A stretch of 64,000 bases of DNA, taken from contig JBKBIT010000007.1 in the NCBI GenBank assembly GCA_046297455.1, positions 106,446 through 170,445 of the forward strand, read 5' to 3'. This stretch comes from ZYF759 sp046297455. GTDB taxonomy: Bacteria > Pseudomonadota > Alphaproteobacteria > Rhizobiales > Rhizobiaceae. The position numbers and the translations under genes were made by a program. Of this stretch, positions 62,265 to 64,000 are shown in pieces (the first letter of the stretch is position 1; every line of letters starts with the position of its first letter). Under the pieces are notes generated by a model. That model saw only the letters and a list, made by a program, of their open reading frames with translations. It ran no database searches and had not been told where the DNA came from.

Positions 62265-63539
62265 TTGCTGGATTTAGGCAACCAGGGCGGCAAGCGTTTG
62301 GCTGGCAGCGTCTTCATCGCGTTCATCAATCCCGCAGTCTGCGCGATCCTGGCTGCGGCATTGTTCGTGTTTTGGAGCAATCACCCCGAGCGCCGCTATA
62401 TCGCGGTTCTTAGCGGCGGTTTCGGGGCCATGGCGGTCGGCTTCGGCCTCCAGTTCGTCAGCATCGAATCGCAATTCATGCCGCTTCGCCTGCTCGCGAA
62501 CTGCCTCCTGATCGTAGGGGCCGCCTGTGCGGTTGCCGGGACACTCGGGCGCTACGGTATCAGGCCGCCGCTCACGCCGCTTCTGCTGGTCGCTGGCGGC
62601 GCCATTCTGGGCTATGGCTGGTTCTTCTTCGTTGATCCGAGCATCGTCGGCCGCATCTACGTCCTGAATTTCGGTTGCGGCCTGTTGGTGCTGATCCTGG
62701 CCTTCGAACTTTGGAAGGTCAAAGGCAAGAAGCCTTTCGACTTCTTCATGGTAGGGCTCTTTGCGACATGGGGCGTCCATTTCTTCGTGCGCACCCCGCT
62801 GGCGGTCATGTATGATGGCACGAACATCTCGGACGCGAGCCTTTTTGAGTCGCTCTACTGGGTCACCCTCACCTTTTCGATTGCCTTCTTCCTGCTGATT
62901 TTTGCCGTGGCCATCGTGGCTGCAATCGCCATCGATCTGCAGGAAGAACTGCGCGCCGAATCCCTGACAGATCCGCTTTCCGGATTGCTCAACCGACGGG
63001 GTTTCAGTCTGCGGCTGGAGGAGACCCTGAGCAAGGCCCGCGAGCAGGGATTGCCGCTGGCTCTCGTCATTGCGGATCTGGATCGCTTCAAGATAGTCAA
63101 TGACCGTTTTGGCCACGCTGCGGGCGACGAGGCAATCGTCGGTTTCGCCGACTGCCTGAGGCAGGTCATCAGCAGCGACCATGTTGCCGGTCGTATGGGT
63201 GGCGAGGAATTCGCCATTCTGTTGTGGGGCACCGACGCCCGCGCCGCGCGTCTCTTCGCGGAGGGCCTGCGAACCATTTTCGCGGCCGCAGATATTTCCG
63301 GCGTTCCCGACGGGTTTGGGCTGACGGCAAGCTTCGGCGTCGCAGCGCTGCGGCAGGGCGAGGACTGGGAGATACTCTTGCAGCGGGCGGACAGGGCACT
63401 CTACAGGGCAAAAACAGGGGGTCGCGACCGCGTTGTCGTATGTACCGGCGACGAGGAAGCCCATCTCGCCGAAGATGCTGGCGACCAGTCCATGCCTGCC
63501 GCATCCAGCACTCCGGCAGCCGCGGCGCCCGGTGGTTAA
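62265..63539 (+). CDS. Membrane-bound diguanylate cyclase (GGEEF)
   Basis: The 424-residue product has six to seven N-terminal helices, likely an unnamed sensor domain, then a GGDEF domain with the active-site GGEEF at about residues 312-316 and LIADLDRFKIVNDRFGHAAGDE. It should make cyclic di-GMP. A low-complexity Ala/Pro-rich tail ends the protein. The frame opens at TTG 62265; another TTG at 62298, seven bases after AGGGCGG, is an equally good start. A related-looking gene follows. Confidence 0.88.
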   Translation: MLDLGNQGGKRLAGSVFIAFINPAVCAILAAALFVFWSNHPERRYIAVLSGGFGAMAVGFGLQFVSIESQFMPLRLLANCLLIVGAACAVAGTLGRYGIRPPLTPLLLVAGGAILGYGWFFFVDPSIVGRIYVLNFGCGLLVLILAFELWKVKGKKPFDFFMVGLFATWGVHFFVRTPLAVMYDGTNISDASLFESLYWVTLTFSIAFFLLIFAVAIVAAIAIDLQEELRAESLTDPLSGLLNRRGFSLRLEETLSKAREQGLPLALVIADLDRFKIVNDRFGHAAGDEAIVGFADCLRQVISSDHVAGRMGGEEFAILLWGTDARAARLFAEGLRTIFAAADISGVPDGFGLTASFGVAALRQGEDWEILLQRADRALYRAKTGGRDRVVVCTGDEEAHLAEDAGDQSMPAASSTPAAAAPGG

Positions 63540-63591
63540 CTTCTTGTTCGGACGATCGCGCTAGGTTGAAGCCACGAGGTGGAGACACCGC

Positions 63592-64000
63592 ATGAGTGGT
63601 GCCAGCGTGATACTGTTTGTCAACATGATGGTAGGTGGACTCCTGTCCGCCTTTTTTCTCGTGCTGGCGCTGTACGATCGCCGCCTTGTGTCCGCCCGCT
63701 GGTTTGCAGCCGCCTATGCTTTCGGGGTCGGCTATGTAATCGCCGAATTCATCCTGCCCATCGTGCACGGCGGGGTGACGATGTCGGTCCTTTCCTCGGC
63801 CTCGATGATCGCCGCCCTGGCAATGCTCAATATCGGCCTGGCAAAGCGATATGAGGTCAAACCGCCGATCCTGTTCCTCGGCATCTCATTCGTTACCGGC
63901 ATGGTACTTTTCGTCATAAGCGTCGGGATGGAACGAGAATCCATGGCGCGGAATTTCGTGTACCAGACGCCGTTCTTCCTGATGCAGGCAGTCGGTGCCT
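63592..64000 (+). CDS. N-terminal membrane domain of a probable diguanylate cyclase (truncated by window edge)
   Basis: The frame opens at ATG 63592 after GAGGTGGAGA and stays open to the window end (136 codons). It has four hydrophobic helices beginning MSGASVILFVNMMVGGLLSA and RRLVSARWFAAAYAFGVGYVIAEFILP, a pattern I associate with the sensor part of rhizobial GGDEF proteins. No output domain is visible, so the assignment is inference from the helix pattern and the GGEEF neighbour 52 bases upstream. Confidence 0.6.
   Translation, partial: MSGASVILFVNMMVGGLLSAFFLVLALYDRRLVSARWFAAAYAFGVGYVIAEFILPIVHGGVTMSVLSSASMIAALAMLNIGLAKRYEVKPPILFLGISFVTGMVLFVISVGMERESMARNFVYQTPFFLMQAVGA

Overview
The window is a GC-rich chromosomal segment from an alphaproteobacterium, most likely Hyphomicrobiales (Rhizobiales) of the Phyllobacteriaceae/Mesorhizobium type. 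The evidence is gene order: an F1-only atpHAGDC operon whose beta subunit has an Ala/Lys/Pro-rich N-terminal extension; the proA-nadD-rsfS-rlmH-envC-ctpA-deacetylase-rppH cluster; ftsEX-ydcF-plsC; metXW behind a SAM-II riboswitch and divergent from hisC-tyrC; and 6S RNA just upstream of fau. DUF2125 and DUF982 proteins also fit this order. I saw no prophage, insertion sequence or CRISPR array. Almost all of it looks like core genome, with a few accessory insertions.

Layout: 1-5.6 kb holds a DUF4345 tail and the F1 ATPase operon. 5.6-9.5 kb carries a sialidase-fold protein with a membrane partner, a periplasmic Cu,Zn superoxide dismutase and a serine hydrolase. 9.5-15.1 kb (minus strand) is the cell-wall/ribosome cluster. 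15.3-18.9 kb is a plus-strand block of three signalling/stress genes (MHYT-GGDEF-EAL, DJ-1/PfpI, and a truncated ethylene-receptor-like sensor) that separates rsfS from nadD-proA. 20.9-28 kb holds an AbrB-type membrane protein, DUF1028, metXW with its riboswitch, hisC-tyrC and an unpartnered TRAP binding protein. 28-36 kb has DUF2125, chaC, ftsEX-ydcF-plsC, hpt with a response regulator, a methyltransferase and a glyoxalase II. 36-44 kb has a lysoplasmalogenase-like protein, a DMT exporter, leuB, a vapBC toxin-antitoxin pair with a palindromic operator, a SAF-domain oxidoreductase, a CAAX-type protease, RidA, an Ivy-like secreted protein and leuD. 44-50 kb is mixed metabolic and quality-control genes. 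Two tRNA genes, an M20 amidohydrolase, a penicillin-binding carboxypeptidase and a His-rich COG0523 GTPase follow. 54.5-58.8 kb has a moxR-GNAT-VWA operon, 6S RNA, fau and ymdB. 58.8-60.1 kb is a gene-poor, repeat-rich gap. The right end has mgtC, leuC and two adjacent membrane-sensor genes, the first a GGEEF diguanylate cyclase.

The leucine pathway genes leuB, leuD and leuC all lie in the window but are dispersed rather than in one operon. Envelope work is a recurring theme (EnvC/CtpA, FtsEX, D,D-carboxypeptidase, PlsC, serine hydrolase). Three proteins carry c-di-GMP domains or a matching sensor architecture. The observations most worth a second look are the ethylene-receptor-like protein without a kinase catalytic domain, the Ivy-like domain in a secreted protein, the paired composite repeats at 59.0 and 59.8 kb, and the repeat cluster upstream of the carboxypeptidase gene.
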